Shown here: positions 8,542-17,496 of the stretch, one piece after another
How positions within the stretch are numbered: position 1 is the first letter of the stretch
Layout of the letters: every line of letters starts with the position of its first letter
Assembly: GCF_014652435.1 (NCBI RefSeq)
Contig: NZ_BMYU01000004.1
Location: forward strand, 62,001 to 126,000
Length of the DNA stretch: 64,000 bases
Origin: Cognatundibacterium squillarum
GTDB lineage: Bacteria > Pseudomonadota > Gammaproteobacteria > Burkholderiales > Burkholderiaceae_D
Direction: 5' to 3'
The notes under the pieces: generated by a model
Databases searched by the model: none
Seen by the model: only the letters and a program-made list of their open reading frames with translations
What the model was told of the DNA's origin: nothing
Translations under genes and position numbers: made by a program

Positions 8542-9492
8542 ATGCTGAGTCGCACCGCTGACCATTTATTCTGGATGGCCCGTTATATTGAGCGCGCCGA
8601 AAATACCGCACGCATGCTGGATGTGCATGTACAAAATTCTATGGTGCCGCAACCGGTGGAAGTGGCTGAACGCGGCTGGCGTGCGCTGCTCAGTATTTCA
8701 GAGTTGCTGGAAGCCTTTGATCATAAATACGGCTTACTGAGCAGACGTGATGTGCTGGATTTCATGGTGCGCGATCCGGACAATCCATCGTCGATTGTGG
8801 CCTGTATTGAACAGGCACGTGAAAATGCACGCGCAGTGCGCGGCACGCTGACCACCGAAGTCTGGGAAACCCAGAATGCGACCTGGCTGGAACTGAAAGA
8901 AAAATTAAGCAGCGGTGTGCTGGAACAGGATCCCGCGCAGTTCTTTGAATGGGTGAAATTCCGTTCGCATCTGGCGCGCGGTGTGATTCAGGGCACGATG
9001 CTGCGCGATGAAGCCTGGAACTTTCTGCAGCTCGGCGCCAGTCTGGAACGTGCGGATAATACGGCGCGTATTCTGGATGTGAAATTCCACGGCGCATCGG
9101 ATAAGCAAATCAGTGATCCGTTGCGTATCCCGCGGGATTTTTATTACTGGGCAGCGCTGCTGCGCTCAGTGTCCGGCTTTGAAATTTACCGCAAAGTGTA
9201 CCGCGATGTGATCACGCCGGAACGCGTGGCAGAACTGCTGATGCTGCATCCGGACATGCCACGCTCTTTGCTGGCATGCATGGATGATGTGATGTTTCAG
9301 CTATCTGAAATCAGAAACGATGTTTCCGCAGATACCGAACGCTTCGCTGGACGTTTGCATGCGCAACTGAAGTTTTCACGCATCGAAGAAATTCTCGACA
9401 GCGGCCTGCATACCACGCTGACGGCATTCCTCGAAAACATTTACGAACTGGGTAACCGGATCAGCCGCGATTTTCTGGTTCCTCTGGCCTGA
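8542..9492 (+). CDS. Alpha-E domain protein
   Basis: A 316-aa all-helical protein with the signature N-terminus MLSRTADHLFWMARYIERAE and a repeat of the same logic near 167-190 (LGASLERADNTARILD). The alpha-E fold has no established enzymatic activity. It is nearly always adjacent to, or fused with, the circularly permuted ATP-grasp protein and is thought to act with it. The ATG at 8542, one base after the upstream stop, is preferred over an in-frame GTG or ATG at 8503, which would lie inside the ATP-grasp gene and precede the family's normal first residue. Confidence 0.9.
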   Translation: MLSRTADHLFWMARYIERAENTARMLDVHVQNSMVPQPVEVAERGWRALLSISELLEAFDHKYGLLSRRDVLDFMVRDPDNPSSIVACIEQARENARAVRGTLTTEVWETQNATWLELKEKLSSGVLEQDPAQFFEWVKFRSHLARGVIQGTMLRDEAWNFLQLGASLERADNTARILDVKFHGASDKQISDPLRIPRDFYYWAALLRSVSGFEIYRKVYRDVITPERVAELLMLHPDMPRSLLACMDDVMFQLSEIRNDVSADTERFAGRLHAQLKFSRIEEILDSGLHTTLTAFLENIYELGNRISRDFLVPLA

Positions 9493-9527
9493 GCCTGCTG
9501 TCTGCTTCTGATCTGTGAAATGACATT

Positions 9528-10340
9528 ATGGATTTATACATTGAACACCTGACGCGCTACCGCTACTCTCAGGCTTTCAGCTATTCGATACAGCAGCTGC
9601 GCCTGACGCCGCGACAGGAACAGTTTCAGCAAGTCAGGCAATGGTCCGTGCAATCGCAGGGGCGGCAAAATGCTTTCCGCGATGCGTACCAGAATCCGTC
9701 TCATTTACTGACCATGACCGGCTGGCACGACGATATTTCGATTACGGCACGCGGCACTGTCAGCACCAGCGCTCCGCCACAGGGACGGGTCAGCGACGGC
9801 ACCGGTTTATCCCCGCTGATTTTTATCAACGACACCCGCCTGACCAGCGCTGACGACGCAATCAGGGCACTGGCGGCAAGCTGCAAACCGCCGCAGCACT
9901 TTCGTACCGAACATGCGCTGCAACTGGCAAAAGCCATCGAAGCCGCTGTCAGTTATCAGCCGGGCAGCACGGAAGTCAGCAGTACCGCTGCGGAAGTGCT
10001 GCAACAGGGACAGGGTGTTTGTCAGGACCATACCCATGTCTATCTGGCATGCTGCCACGCACTGGAAATCCCGGCACGCTATGTGTCCGGCTATCTGGAT
10101 CCGGAAACCGGCGAAACAGCGCAAACACATGCATGGGTGGATGTCTGGGTGGAAGACCACGATTATGCCGGCTGGGTCAGTCTGGACGTCACGCATACAC
10201 GCCTGATGAATGCATCGTATTGTCGTCTGGCCATCGGACGTGATTATGATTCTGCTTCACCGGTGCGCGGCGTGCGCCGCGGCGGTGGCAGTGAGCAACT
10301 GGAAGTGCAGGTCAGCGTTGCCCACTTTGACGGGCAGTAA
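9528..10340 (+). CDS. Transglutaminase-like cysteine peptidase family protein
   Basis: A 270-aa protein with an N-terminal beta domain (about 1-85) typical of bacterial transglutaminase-like proteins, then the papain-like catalytic core. The catalytic triad is visible: Cys165 in GQGVCQDHTH, His201 in QTHAW and Asp220 in SLDVTH. Such enzymes cleave or form amide bonds. In this gene set it is a natural candidate to process a peptide made by the ATP-grasp protein. It starts 35 bp after the alpha-E gene and probably shares its transcript. There is no signal peptide, so it should be cytoplasmic. Confidence 0.9.
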   Translation: MDLYIEHLTRYRYSQAFSYSIQQLRLTPRQEQFQQVRQWSVQSQGRQNAFRDAYQNPSHLLTMTGWHDDISITARGTVSTSAPPQGRVSDGTGLSPLIFINDTRLTSADDAIRALAASCKPPQHFRTEHALQLAKAIEAAVSYQPGSTEVSSTAAEVLQQGQGVCQDHTHVYLACCHALEIPARYVSGYLDPETGETAQTHAWVDVWVEDHDYAGWVSLDVTHTRLMNASYCRLAIGRDYDSASPVRGVRRGGGSEQLEVQVSVAHFDGQ

Positions 10341-10395
10341 TGCGCATCACGATCCGTGTTCGCAATGCAAACACGTGTTGCACGTGTCGCAGACA

Positions 10396-10424
10396 CTGAC
10401 AGCACCGGATGATCTCGCTACAAT
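10396..10424 (+). promoter_or_regulatory. Sigma-70 promoter for the Anbu gene
   Basis: CTGACA (10396-10401) and TACAAT (10419-10424), each one base from consensus, are separated by exactly 17 bp. The expected transcript start is about 20 bp before the Anbu ATG. This would allow the peptidase gene to be expressed separately from the three genes before it. Confidence 0.55.
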
Positions 10425-10452
10425 CAGATCAGTCTAACTCTGAAAGTGCAAC

Positions 10453-11253
10453 ATGACGTATTGTGTGGGCATGCGCTTGCATGCCGGTCTCGTATTTTTG
10501 TCGGATTCCCGCACCAATGCCGGTGTCGATCATATCGGCACCTTCCGCAAAATGTCGGTTTATGAGCAACGCGATGACCGCGTGATGGTACTGATGACTG
10601 CGGGAAATCTGTCGATTTCGCAATCAGTACGCGAATTGCTGAATACCTATACCGATGCCCAGGGTTTGTCAGTCTGGAATGCGCCGAATATGTATGAAGC
10701 GGCGCGTATTCTCGGCGAAACCGTGCGTCTGGTGAATCAGCGCGATGCCAAAGCCTTATCCGGTTTCGGGATAGACTTCAACGTGAGTCTGATTTTCGGT
10801 GGTCAGATTGGCAATGAACGCTGCCGTTTATTTCAGATTTATGCCGCCGGCAATTTCATCGAAGCCCATGATGAAAATACTTACTTCCAGATCGGCGAAG
10901 CGAAATACGGCAAGCCGATTATCGACCGCGTCGTGAATCCGGATACCAGTCTGGACGATGCCGCCAAATGCGCGCTGATTTCCATGGATTCCACGCTACG
11001 CTCGAATATTTCGGTCGGCCTGCCGCTGGATTTACTGGTGTACGAAACCGGCAGTCTGAAAGTCGACCGCTTTGCCATCATTGATGAAAAGAATCCTTAC
11101 TTCCAGATGATACGCAGCAGCTGGGGTCAACAACTGAAAAATGTGTTTGAAGGGATAGAAGCACCGGACTGGGAACCGCATAACGATGCTTCGCAAACTG
11201 AGACGCCGGGACAGCATCAGCCGGTGCGCGTCACACCGCCTGCCATCAGCTAA
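10453..11253 (+). CDS. Anbu-type proteasome-related peptidase
   Basis: A 266-aa Ntn-hydrolase of the Anbu (ancestral beta subunit) family, the presumed bacterial relative of proteasome beta subunits. After removal of Met1 the N-terminal Thr2 would be the nucleophile, and Asp18 and Lys33 correspond to the conserved Asp17/Lys33 of proteasomes. The fold runs to about residue 235, followed by a short polar tail. Anbu proteins form open-ring or helical assemblies rather than the classical barrel, and a natural substrate is not established. The gene lies at the end of the ATP-grasp / alpha-E / transglutaminase cluster, its usual company, and has its own candidate promoter. Confidence 0.92.
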   Translation: MTYCVGMRLHAGLVFLSDSRTNAGVDHIGTFRKMSVYEQRDDRVMVLMTAGNLSISQSVRELLNTYTDAQGLSVWNAPNMYEAARILGETVRLVNQRDAKALSGFGIDFNVSLIFGGQIGNERCRLFQIYAAGNFIEAHDENTYFQIGEAKYGKPIIDRVVNPDTSLDDAAKCALISMDSTLRSNISVGLPLDLLVYETGSLKVDRFAIIDEKNPYFQMIRSSWGQQLKNVFEGIEAPDWEPHNDASQTETPGQHQPVRVTPPAIS

Positions 11254-11262
11254 ACTAGTCTC

Positions 11263-11817
11263 TCAGGCTTTGTGCCGCCAGTCACAACCGGCATCGTGGT
11301 CACTGATGATGCCGGTCGCCTGCAGATACGCGTAAATAATCGTAGAACCGACGAATTTGAATCCGCGCTTTTTCAGGTCTTTGGAAATCTGATCGGACAA
11401 AGGACTGGTAGCGACATGCACACCATCGGTATACACCGTTTTGCCATCCGTCCAACCCCACAGGTAGGCATCCAGCCCGCCGGTTTCCTGCTTTAACTGC
11501 AGATAGCAACGGGCATTGCTGATGGTCGCTTCAATCTTGCGGCGGTTGCGGATAATGCCGGCATTCTGCATCAGCGCCTCTACTTTTGCCGCGTCGTAAG
11601 CAGCAATCAGTTCTGCATTCCAGCCATCAAATGCCGCGCGGTAGGCTTCACGCTTGTTCAGCACGGTTTCCCAGCTCAGTCCGGCCTGTGCGCCTTCCAG
11701 ATTCAGCATTTCAAACAAACGTAATTCATCATGGCAGGGCACGCCCCACTCTTCATCGTGGTAACGCAGGTACAGCGGGTTAGCCGGATTGGCCCAGCGG
11801 CAGCGTTGCTTTTGCAT
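11263..11817 (-). CDS. tag: DNA-3-methyladenine glycosylase I
   Basis: A 184-aa base-excision repair enzyme that removes 3-methyladenine from DNA. The Tag family's zinc-binding residues are visible: Cys near the N-terminus (RCRW), His in YHDEEWG, and the C-terminal HDAGCDW with His and Cys. GLSWETVLNKREAYR carries the conserved active-site Glu. The ATG at 11817 (MQKQRCRWA) is chosen because it matches the usual family start; the longer frame from 11853 would add 12 residues without a counterpart. It converges on the Anbu gene with only 9 bp between the stops and no visible terminator. Confidence 0.93.
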   Translation of the reverse strand: MQKQRCRWANPANPLYLRYHDEEWGVPCHDELRLFEMLNLEGAQAGLSWETVLNKREAYRAAFDGWNAELIAAYDAAKVEALMQNAGIIRNRRKIEATISNARCYLQLKQETGGLDAYLWGWTDGKTVYTDGVHVATSPLSDQISKDLKKRGFKFVGSTIIYAYLQATGIISDHDAGCDWRHKA

Positions 11818-11962
11818 ACAGATTCCGTTCGTCAGTGATGGCAATCGCTGCATGATATCGCGTCATGGCGCATCACGACCAGTCACAGCACGCCAGCAAC
11901 GGAAAGCTGCGAACTTCAGCTGGTAACGGAAACCACGTCGCAAGAACGGCTGATTGTGCAAA

Positions 11963-12044
11963 TATCGTCATTTATGATTTTCGGAGGCCCGGACTTTCTG
12001 CCGACGACCGCCGGATTGGTATGCAGAACTCCGCATTTGAGCCT
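11963..12044 (-). repeat. Dispersed intergenic hairpin repeat, copy A
   Basis: Read on the minus strand this is the same element as at 29850-29930: GCTCAAATGCGG, then ATCCGGCGGTCGTCGGCAGA, AAGTCCGG and, after CTCCG, AAATCA and TGACGAT. Identity with copy B appears high over about 80 bp. No ORF or transposase is associated with it. Confidence 0.65.
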
Positions 12045-12147
12045 GTTTTGGCCATTTTTCAGGCTTTTTCGGACATTTACAGCGTCCTGCGGATAACGCA
12101 GGACTGCGTGCCGTGCATGAACGCCCCTCCTCCACGGAATCGCCAAC

Positions 12148-12185
12148 AAAAAAAAACACCGGCGTGAATACCACACCGGTGTTTT
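12148..12185 (-). terminator. Terminator of the S41 peptidase gene
   Basis: On the minus strand, AAAACACCGG pairs with CCGGTGTTTT around a 13-nt loop, and the second arm runs into a T-tract (the A-run at 12148-12156 on the plus strand). It lies about 60 bp after the stop. Confidence 0.8.
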
Positions 12186-12244
12186 CTGATTGCACAGCCA
12201 GTTTGCTGCCGCAGCGCTGATTCGCTGAGCAGCGTACAGGAAGA

Positions 12245-13690
12245 TCAGCGTGCGACTGACGGACTCAGCAGACGCATTTCCTTCGACAACGGACGCACCA
12301 GCGTGAAGTCGGTCAGTGCTGCAGGCATGGCGCGTGCAACATTGGACGGGCAAACGCCGGTCTGACGATAGCTGAGCGCAGCAGACAACATCGATTCCGT
12401 GGTATCGCCGCGCTGACGGGTAAAGTCATCAGCCACCGCGCAGGTCGCCGCAAATCCATCAGGGTAATCGCCGAAACCTTTCTGATTTACGCCTTTGAAC
12501 TGAATCGCAAAATAGGTGTAACCACAGTTATCCTGCGGAACAAAACCGTAAGGCTTACCACGGGTTGTGTTGCCGATCAGGTTCACTGTCACATCCACAC
12601 CGCGCAGCGCGTTGATCAGCGACTCACTGGCCGATGCCGTGCCCTGAGAAACCAGCAGCGTGACTTTGTTCAGGCCCAGATTCGGCAGCGACGTACCGTT
12701 CACTGCGGTGTTGTAGAACGGATACTGCTTGTTCAGATAAGTCAGCTTGTCGTTGTAAGTCAGTTGCTCAAACACTTTGGCAGATGTCGGGCCGGGACCG
12801 GCAATCATGTACGCCAGCTCGCTTGCCACATACAGCAATCCACCGCCGTTGTAGCGCAGATCAATCACCAGATCCGTGACACTCTGTGCTTTCAGCTGGC
12901 TGATCGCATTCAGCAATTCCGTTTCGGACTGGGCAATATGCTGATCAAATACGAAATAGCCGACATTGCCGGTCAGCGTAGGAATGACTTTCACTTTGCT
13001 GACGGTCGCCACAGAATACGTGGCCGGTGTCAGGCTGATCGCCGTCTTGCCGGAAAAAGTCAGCTGATGTGCTGCCAGCACAGACGGGAATAAGGCTTCG
13101 TTAATCTTGGCAACGCCGCTGGAAGTGGCATCGTTCACAAAATCCACACCATCGACCGCCAGCAACCGGTCACCGCGTTTGATGCCCGCTTTATCGGCAG
13201 GCGAACCGGCAGCCACTTCCGCAACAATCCAGTTACGCGGTGGCGCGCTGGCTTGCGCAGCCCACTGAATACCGTAATCCTGCGCAATGCCCTGCGATTG
13301 CGCCTGCCACGATGCTGTGGTTTGCGACCAGTGGAACTGATCGACCGGTTTGCCGGATGCGGTCAGTTTCGGGGTTTTCAGCACATCAAAATAAGCCTGC
13401 GGTGTTGCATAGCTGGCCGGATTGATATTGGCCGGCACGTCCTGATACCACAGATAAGTATCGTTGACGAAGGCCTTCAGGTAAGCTTTTTCGGTATCCG
13501 CCGAACCCTGGCGATCAACCGTACCGGGACGCGGTGCAGCACACTGATTGGCCAGCGCAATCGTGCTGTTATTTTGTCCCGCATTTGCAGAATTACCATC
13601 ACTACCGCCTCCGCCGCCACCGCAGGCACTCAGCAATGCGCTGATCGCGGCCAGCAGGAAGGTTTGCTTCAACACCAATGTCTGTTTCAT
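12245..13690 (-). CDS. S41-family (C-terminal processing) peptidase, predicted lipoprotein
   Basis: A 481-aa exported protease. The N-terminus is a lipoprotein signal with lipobox LSAC (Cys22) followed by a Gly-rich linker, so it should be membrane anchored in the periplasm. A PDZ domain follows (about 150-200, with SPADKAGIKRGDRLLAVDG). The S41 core contains the nucleophile region TASASESLINALRG and the downstream Lys-containing NTTRGKPYGF. CtpA-like enzymes cleave C-termini of exported or damaged proteins; the target here is unknown. It is a single gene, with a terminator after it and about 170 bp between its start and the purM stop upstream. Confidence 0.87.
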   Translation of the reverse strand: MKQTLVLKQTFLLAAISALLSACGGGGGGSDGNSANAGQNNSTIALANQCAAPRPGTVDRQGSADTEKAYLKAFVNDTYLWYQDVPANINPASYATPQAYFDVLKTPKLTASGKPVDQFHWSQTTASWQAQSQGIAQDYGIQWAAQASAPPRNWIVAEVAAGSPADKAGIKRGDRLLAVDGVDFVNDATSSGVAKINEALFPSVLAAHQLTFSGKTAISLTPATYSVATVSKVKVIPTLTGNVGYFVFDQHIAQSETELLNAISQLKAQSVTDLVIDLRYNGGGLLYVASELAYMIAGPGPTSAKVFEQLTYNDKLTYLNKQYPFYNTAVNGTSLPNLGLNKVTLLVSQGTASASESLINALRGVDVTVNLIGNTTRGKPYGFVPQDNCGYTYFAIQFKGVNQKGFGDYPDGFAATCAVADDFTRQRGDTTESMLSAALSYRQTGVCPSNVARAMPAALTDFTLVRPLSKEMRLLSPSVAR

Positions 13691-13810
13691 TTTGATTCCC
13701 TGATTTACTGCACCGAAAAAACGACCGTTTTACCCAAAACGATTACTTTCTGTTCGAAATACATCAACCGGACAGGTCAGGCGAATTTTAATTTATCACT
13801 TATTAATAAA

Positions 13811-13843
13811 AAAGCCGTTTCCGCATGAACGGAAACGGCTTTT
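13811..13843 (-). terminator. Terminator of purM
   Basis: A perfect 13-bp stem (AAAGCCGTTTCCG pairing with CGGAAACGGCTTT) with a 6-nt loop and a T-run on the minus strand. It lies 19 bp beyond the purM stop. Confidence 0.85.
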
Positions 13844-13861
13844 GCAGAGATACTGTCAGTA

Positions 13862-14905
13862 TCAGACAACGATCGTCTGATGCTCGTCACCTTCACGCGC
13901 ACGGATTTCACCGATACGGGAAACAGTTTCACCGGCAGCCTGCAGATGCGCAATTGCTGCATCAGCATCCTGCTGCGATACAACAACGATCATACCGATA
14001 CCGCAGTTGAATACGCGGTGCATTTCCGCGTCAGCAACGCCACCGTGCTGTTGCAGCCAGGTGAACAGTTTCGGCATTTCCCATGCATCTTTGTGCAGTA
14101 CGGCGGTCAGCTTGTCGCCCAGTACACGCGGTACGTTTTCTACCAGACCACCACCGGTGATGTGCGCCATGCCGCGTACGTCGATTTTTTCCATCAGGGA
14201 CAGCAAAGGCTTCACGTAAATGCGGGTTGGTGCCATCAGCGCATCACCCAGTGTGCGGCCATCGAACTCTGCGTTCAGATCAGGATTCGCAACTTCGATG
14301 ATTTTACGTACCAGCGAGAAACCGTTGGAGTGGATACCGGAAGAAGCCAGACCCAGTACAACATCGCCCGGCTGGATTTTAGTGCCGTCGATAATGCGGG
14401 ATTTCTCTACCGCACCAACCGCAAAACCGGCCAGATCGTATTCGCCGTCAGGATACATCGAAGGCATTTCAGCGGTTTCACCACCGATCAGTGCGCAGCC
14501 AGCCTGTTCGCAACCTGCAGCAATACCTTTGATCACAGTTGCGGCAGTGTTCACTTCCAGCTTGCCGCAGGCAAAGTAATCGAGGAAGAACAGCGGCTCA
14601 GCGCCCTGTACCAGAATGTCGTTCACACTCATCGCCACCAGATCGATACCGACGGTGTCGTGTTTGTTCAGGTGGAAAGCCAGTTTCAGCTTGGTGCCCA
14701 CACCGTCCGTACCGGATACCAGCACTGGCTCCTTGTATTTTTTGCTGACTTCAAACATCGCGCCGAAGCCGCCGATGCCAGCCATCACGCCTTCGCGCAT
14801 TGTACGTTTAGCAAAAGGTTTGATTGCATCAACCAGTGCATCACCGGCGACCATGTCGACGCCAGCGTCAGCATAGGAAAGAGAAACAGGGTTAGAAGTG
14901 CTCAT
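13862..14905 (-). CDS. purM: Phosphoribosylformylglycinamidine cyclo-ligase (AIR synthetase)
   Basis: A 347-aa enzyme for the fifth step of de novo purine synthesis, converting FGAM and ATP to AIR in the cytoplasm. Full length for the family. Visible PurM signatures are [12 protein letters not shown] near the N-terminus, [13 protein letters not shown], the [13 protein letters not shown] segment, [17 protein letters not shown] and [11 protein letters not shown]. It is transcribed away from perM, the arrangement seen in many Burkholderiales, and has its own terminator. Confidence 0.97.
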   Translation of the reverse strand: MSTSNPVSLSYADAGVDMVAGDALVDAIKPFAKRTMREGVMAGIGGFGAMFEVSKKYKEPVLVSGTDGVGTKLKLAFHLNKHDTVGIDLVAMSVNDILVQGAEPLFFLDYFACGKLEVNTAATVIKGIAAGCEQAGCALIGGETAEMPSMYPDGEYDLAGFAVGAVEKSRIIDGTKIQPGDVVLGLASSGIHSNGFSLVRKIIEVANPDLNAEFDGRTLGDALMAPTRIYVKPLLSLMEKIDVRGMAHITGGGLVENVPRVLGDKLTAVLHKDAWEMPKLFTWLQQHGGVADAEMHRVFNCGIGMIVVVSQQDADAAIAHLQAAGETVSRIGEIRAREGDEHQTIVV

Positions 14906-15057
14906 GATATTCGTCAGTAGGGACCTGAGGCGGTAAAATAGTGAAATTGCCAGAAATCTGGCGCTGGGCAGTATTCTAACAAAACGACCCGTTATTGACC
15001 CGCTTTTTGGGCTCTGGCCTCCGAAAACACAATTAAATTAAGCTTGAAGACCTGAAA

Positions 15058-16140
15058 ATGTCCTTTTCTTTTTCCAGTGAGCAAAAACAAAGCATCATCT
15101 GGCTCGGCGTCGGTCTGGCACTCGTGCTGTTATTGTTTTTACTGGCACCGGTGCTGATGCCCTTCATTGTGTCCGCCATTCTGGCTTACATTCTGAATCC
15201 TGCGGTTGACCGCTTAAGTCAGATCCGGCTGCGCCGCTTCAGTATTTCGCGCAGCATGGCCAGTTCTGCCGTGATTCTGCTGCTGATTCTGACCAGTCTG
15301 GCCATGGTGCTGATACTGGTGCCGGTGCTGAAAAAAGAATTACCTTTGCTGCAATCACAGTTGCCACGCTTTCTCGATCGCCTCGATCAGTTCAGCGCAC
15401 CACTGCTCGCGAAATACCACATTCCGGTGCGACTGGATGGTGCCGGCCTGAAAGCGCTGCTGACCGATCAGCTGAGTACCAGCGGCGAAGAAATCGGCAA
15501 GGCGATACTGTCTTCGCTGAAGGTCGGTGGCACCGCGGTCATCGGCATCATTGGTAATTTATTATTAATTCCGGTGGTATTGTTTTATCTGCTGCTGGAC
15601 TGGCATCATCTGATTGACCGTATCCGTCACTTTATTCCGCGTCGCTGGATAGCCAGCATCACCAAAGCCGTTACGGAAGTCGATGATTTAATGGCGCAGT
15701 ATTTACGCGGACAAATTCTTGTCATGGTGATACTGGCTGTGTTTTACGCCGTTGCGCTGGCGCTGGTTGGCTTTGATCTGGCGCTGCCGGTTGGTATCAT
15801 GACGGGTTTGCTGGTGTTTATTCCGTATATCGGTTACGGTCTCGGCCTTGCGCTGGCGATGATCGGTGCAATACTGCAATATGACAACCTGAACGGCATC
15901 CTTGCAGTTGCTGCCGTCTACACCGTCGGGCAATTACTGGAATCTTTCGTCCTGACACCGCGACTGGTGGGTGAACGTATCGGCCTGCATCCGCTGACCG
16001 TGATTTTCGCGCTGATGGCCTTCGGTGAACTGTTCGGCTTTACCGGTATTCTGATGGCGCTGCCGGTGTCTGCTGTGATGTCTGTCGGTGTCAGCTACCT
16101 GCGTCGCTATTACCTCAACAGTTCTTTTTATCGTCAGTGA
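15058..16140 (+). CDS. AI-2E family (PerM-type) membrane transporter
   Basis: A 360-aa inner-membrane protein with about eight hydrophobic segments and the AI-2E/PerM family pattern: two helices at the N-terminus, a helical soluble region (about 85-155), and a conserved C-terminal half with GLLVFIPYIGYGLGLALA and LTPRLVGERIGLHPL. Family members have been linked to autoinducer-2 export or Na+/H+ exchange, but the role of this branch is not settled. It is first in the perM-hda-HAD-pcnB-folK run; its TGA overlaps the hda ATG. Confidence 0.85.
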   Translation: MSFSFSSEQKQSIIWLGVGLALVLLLFLLAPVLMPFIVSAILAYILNPAVDRLSQIRLRRFSISRSMASSAVILLLILTSLAMVLILVPVLKKELPLLQSQLPRFLDRLDQFSAPLLAKYHIPVRLDGAGLKALLTDQLSTSGEEIGKAILSSLKVGGTAVIGIIGNLLLIPVVLFYLLLDWHHLIDRIRHFIPRRWIASITKAVTEVDDLMAQYLRGQILVMVILAVFYAVALALVGFDLALPVGIMTGLLVFIPYIGYGLGLALAMIGAILQYDNLNGILAVAAVYTVGQLLESFVLTPRLVGERIGLHPLTVIFALMAFGELFGFTGILMALPVSAVMSVGVSYLRRYYLNSSFYRQ

Positions 16141-16814
16141 TGAAGCAATTACTTCTTGATCTGGATACCCAGATCCTGCCATCCCTGACCACCTTCGTGG
16201 TGGGGCAGAACGCGGAACTGGCGCAGTTACTGGGCTTGTTTGCGCAACGCACACCCAGTCTGTACGGTGAACGGTCTGTATATATCTGGGGGGAAACCGG
16301 CGCGGGTAAAACCCACTTGCTGCACGCACTGGCAGACCATCCGCATGCCCGTTATATTCCGGCAACGGCGCCGGAAGCGGCTTTTGAATTCACGCCGGAC
16401 ATCAGTCTGTATCTGGTCGATGACTGCGACCAGTTGCCACGACTGAATCAGATTGCAGCTTTCAATTTATTCAACGAAGCACGTTCGCGCGGTGCTTATT
16501 TTGTCGCTGCCGGCAACCATCCGCCGATGATTCTGAATGTGCGCGATGATTTACGCACCCGCCTTGGCTGGGGTCTGATTTATCAGCTGCACGGGCTAAC
16601 TGACGAAGACAAAATCGATGCGCTGGAACGTGCCGCCGCTGCCCGGGGCATGCAGGTTTCTGCCGGTGTAATTCCTTACCTGATTACGCATTACCAGCGC
16701 GACATGAGCAGCCTGACCGCCATGCTGGATCAGCTCGATCATTACTCGCTGGTCACCAAACGCCCGATCACGCTGCCATTACTGCGTGAACTCATGCTTC
16801 AACAACAAACCTGA
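16140..16814 (+). CDS. hda: DnaA regulatory inactivator Hda
   Basis: A 224-aa AAA+ protein homologous to DnaA domain III, which with the DNA-loaded sliding clamp promotes DnaA-ATP hydrolysis after replication starts. The N-terminal QLLLDL fits a clamp-binding motif (residues about 3-8). Walker A is GETGAGKTHL, Walker B is LYLVDDCDQL, and sensor/arginine-finger regions follow (DDLRTRLGWGL). The ATG at 16140 is used because it places the clamp motif at the very N-terminus; it overlaps the perM stop (TGATG). A GTG at 16137 would add one residue. Confidence 0.93.
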   Translation: MKQLLLDLDTQILPSLTTFVVGQNAELAQLLGLFAQRTPSLYGERSVYIWGETGAGKTHLLHALADHPHARYIPATAPEAAFEFTPDISLYLVDDCDQLPRLNQIAAFNLFNEARSRGAYFVAAGNHPPMILNVRDDLRTRLGWGLIYQLHGLTDEDKIDALERAAAARGMQVSAGVIPYLITHYQRDMSSLTAMLDQLDHYSLVTKRPITLPLLRELMLQQQT

Positions 16815-16821
16815 TATTGCC

Positions 16822-17496
16822 ATGCATCTCGCTTTATTTGATCTGGACCACACCCTGCTGCCGATTGACTCTGACTATGAATGGGGCCAGTTTTTATGCC
16901 GCCACGGCATTGTGGATGCAGAACAGTTCGGCCGCCGCAATGCGGATTTTTTCGCACAGTATCAGGCTGGTACGCTGGACGCGGTGGAATATCTGGAATT
17001 CGCACTCGGTACGCTGGCTGCGATTCCGGCGCAGCAACTGCAGGCTTTGCGTGAGCAATATATGGATGAAGTCATTCGTCCGGTGCTGCATCCTGAGGCT
17101 ACCCGTTTACTGCGTCAGCATCAGGACAAAGGCGATCTGACCGCCATCATCACCGCGACCAACCGCTTCGTCACAGAACCCATTGCAGCTGCTTTAGGCG
17201 TGCCGCACCTGCTGGCAGCGGAACCGGAACGCGATGCAAGTGGTAATATCACGGGCAAATTGTCCGGCGTCCCGACTTCAGGCAAAGGAAAAGTAACACA
17301 TTTACATCATTGGCTGGCAGCTCAGAACAAACAATTATCCGATTTCGCCAGCAGTCACTTTTACAGTGATTCGCACAATGATATACCGCTGCTGGATGTG
17401 GTTACCCATCCGGTCGCAACCAACCCGAACGCAAAATTGCAGCAGTATGCTGCTGCGAAGGGCTGGCCTCAGATTACGCTGTTTGAAAAACAATGA
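16822..17496 (+). CDS. HAD-superfamily subfamily IB hydrolase (SerB/GPP-like phosphatase)
   Basis: A 224-aa cytoplasmic phosphatase. HAD motif I is DLDHT (nucleophile and acid Asp8 and Asp10), motif II lies in IITATN, motif III Lys in SGKGK, and motif IV is YSDSHNDIPLL. These define the IB branch that includes phosphoserine phosphatase and histidinol-phosphate phosphatases. The conserved position next to hda and pcnB in Burkholderiales does not reveal the substrate. The ATG at 16822 begins at the usual MHLALFDLD. The stop overlaps pcnB by 4 bp. Confidence 0.88.
   Translation: MHLALFDLDHTLLPIDSDYEWGQFLCRHGIVDAEQFGRRNADFFAQYQAGTLDAVEYLEFALGTLAAIPAQQLQALREQYMDEVIRPVLHPEATRLLRQHQDKGDLTAIITATNRFVTEPIAAALGVPHLLAAEPERDASGNITGKLSGVPTSGKGKVTHLHHWLAAQNKQLSDFASSHFYSDSHNDIPLLDVVTHPVATNPNAKLQQYAAAKGWPQITLFEKQ

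Larger units (their letters stand above)
11818..12244. other. 427-bp intergenic region with a dispersed repeat and a terminator
   Basis: Between tag and the S41 protease gene, both on the minus strand. It carries a copy of the GC-rich repeat (11963-12044), the protease terminator (12148-12185) and the upstream region of tag. No ORF with family similarity or RNA gene was recognised. Confidence 0.6.

Noticed and set aside
11254-11262. A shared terminator between the Anbu and tag genes
   Set aside because: Only 9 bp separate the two stops, and no stem with a T-run is seen there.
13880-14920. A 346-codon plus-strand frame opposite purM
   Set aside because: Antisense shadow of a conserved gene, with Cys/His/Gln-rich composition and no recognisable domain.
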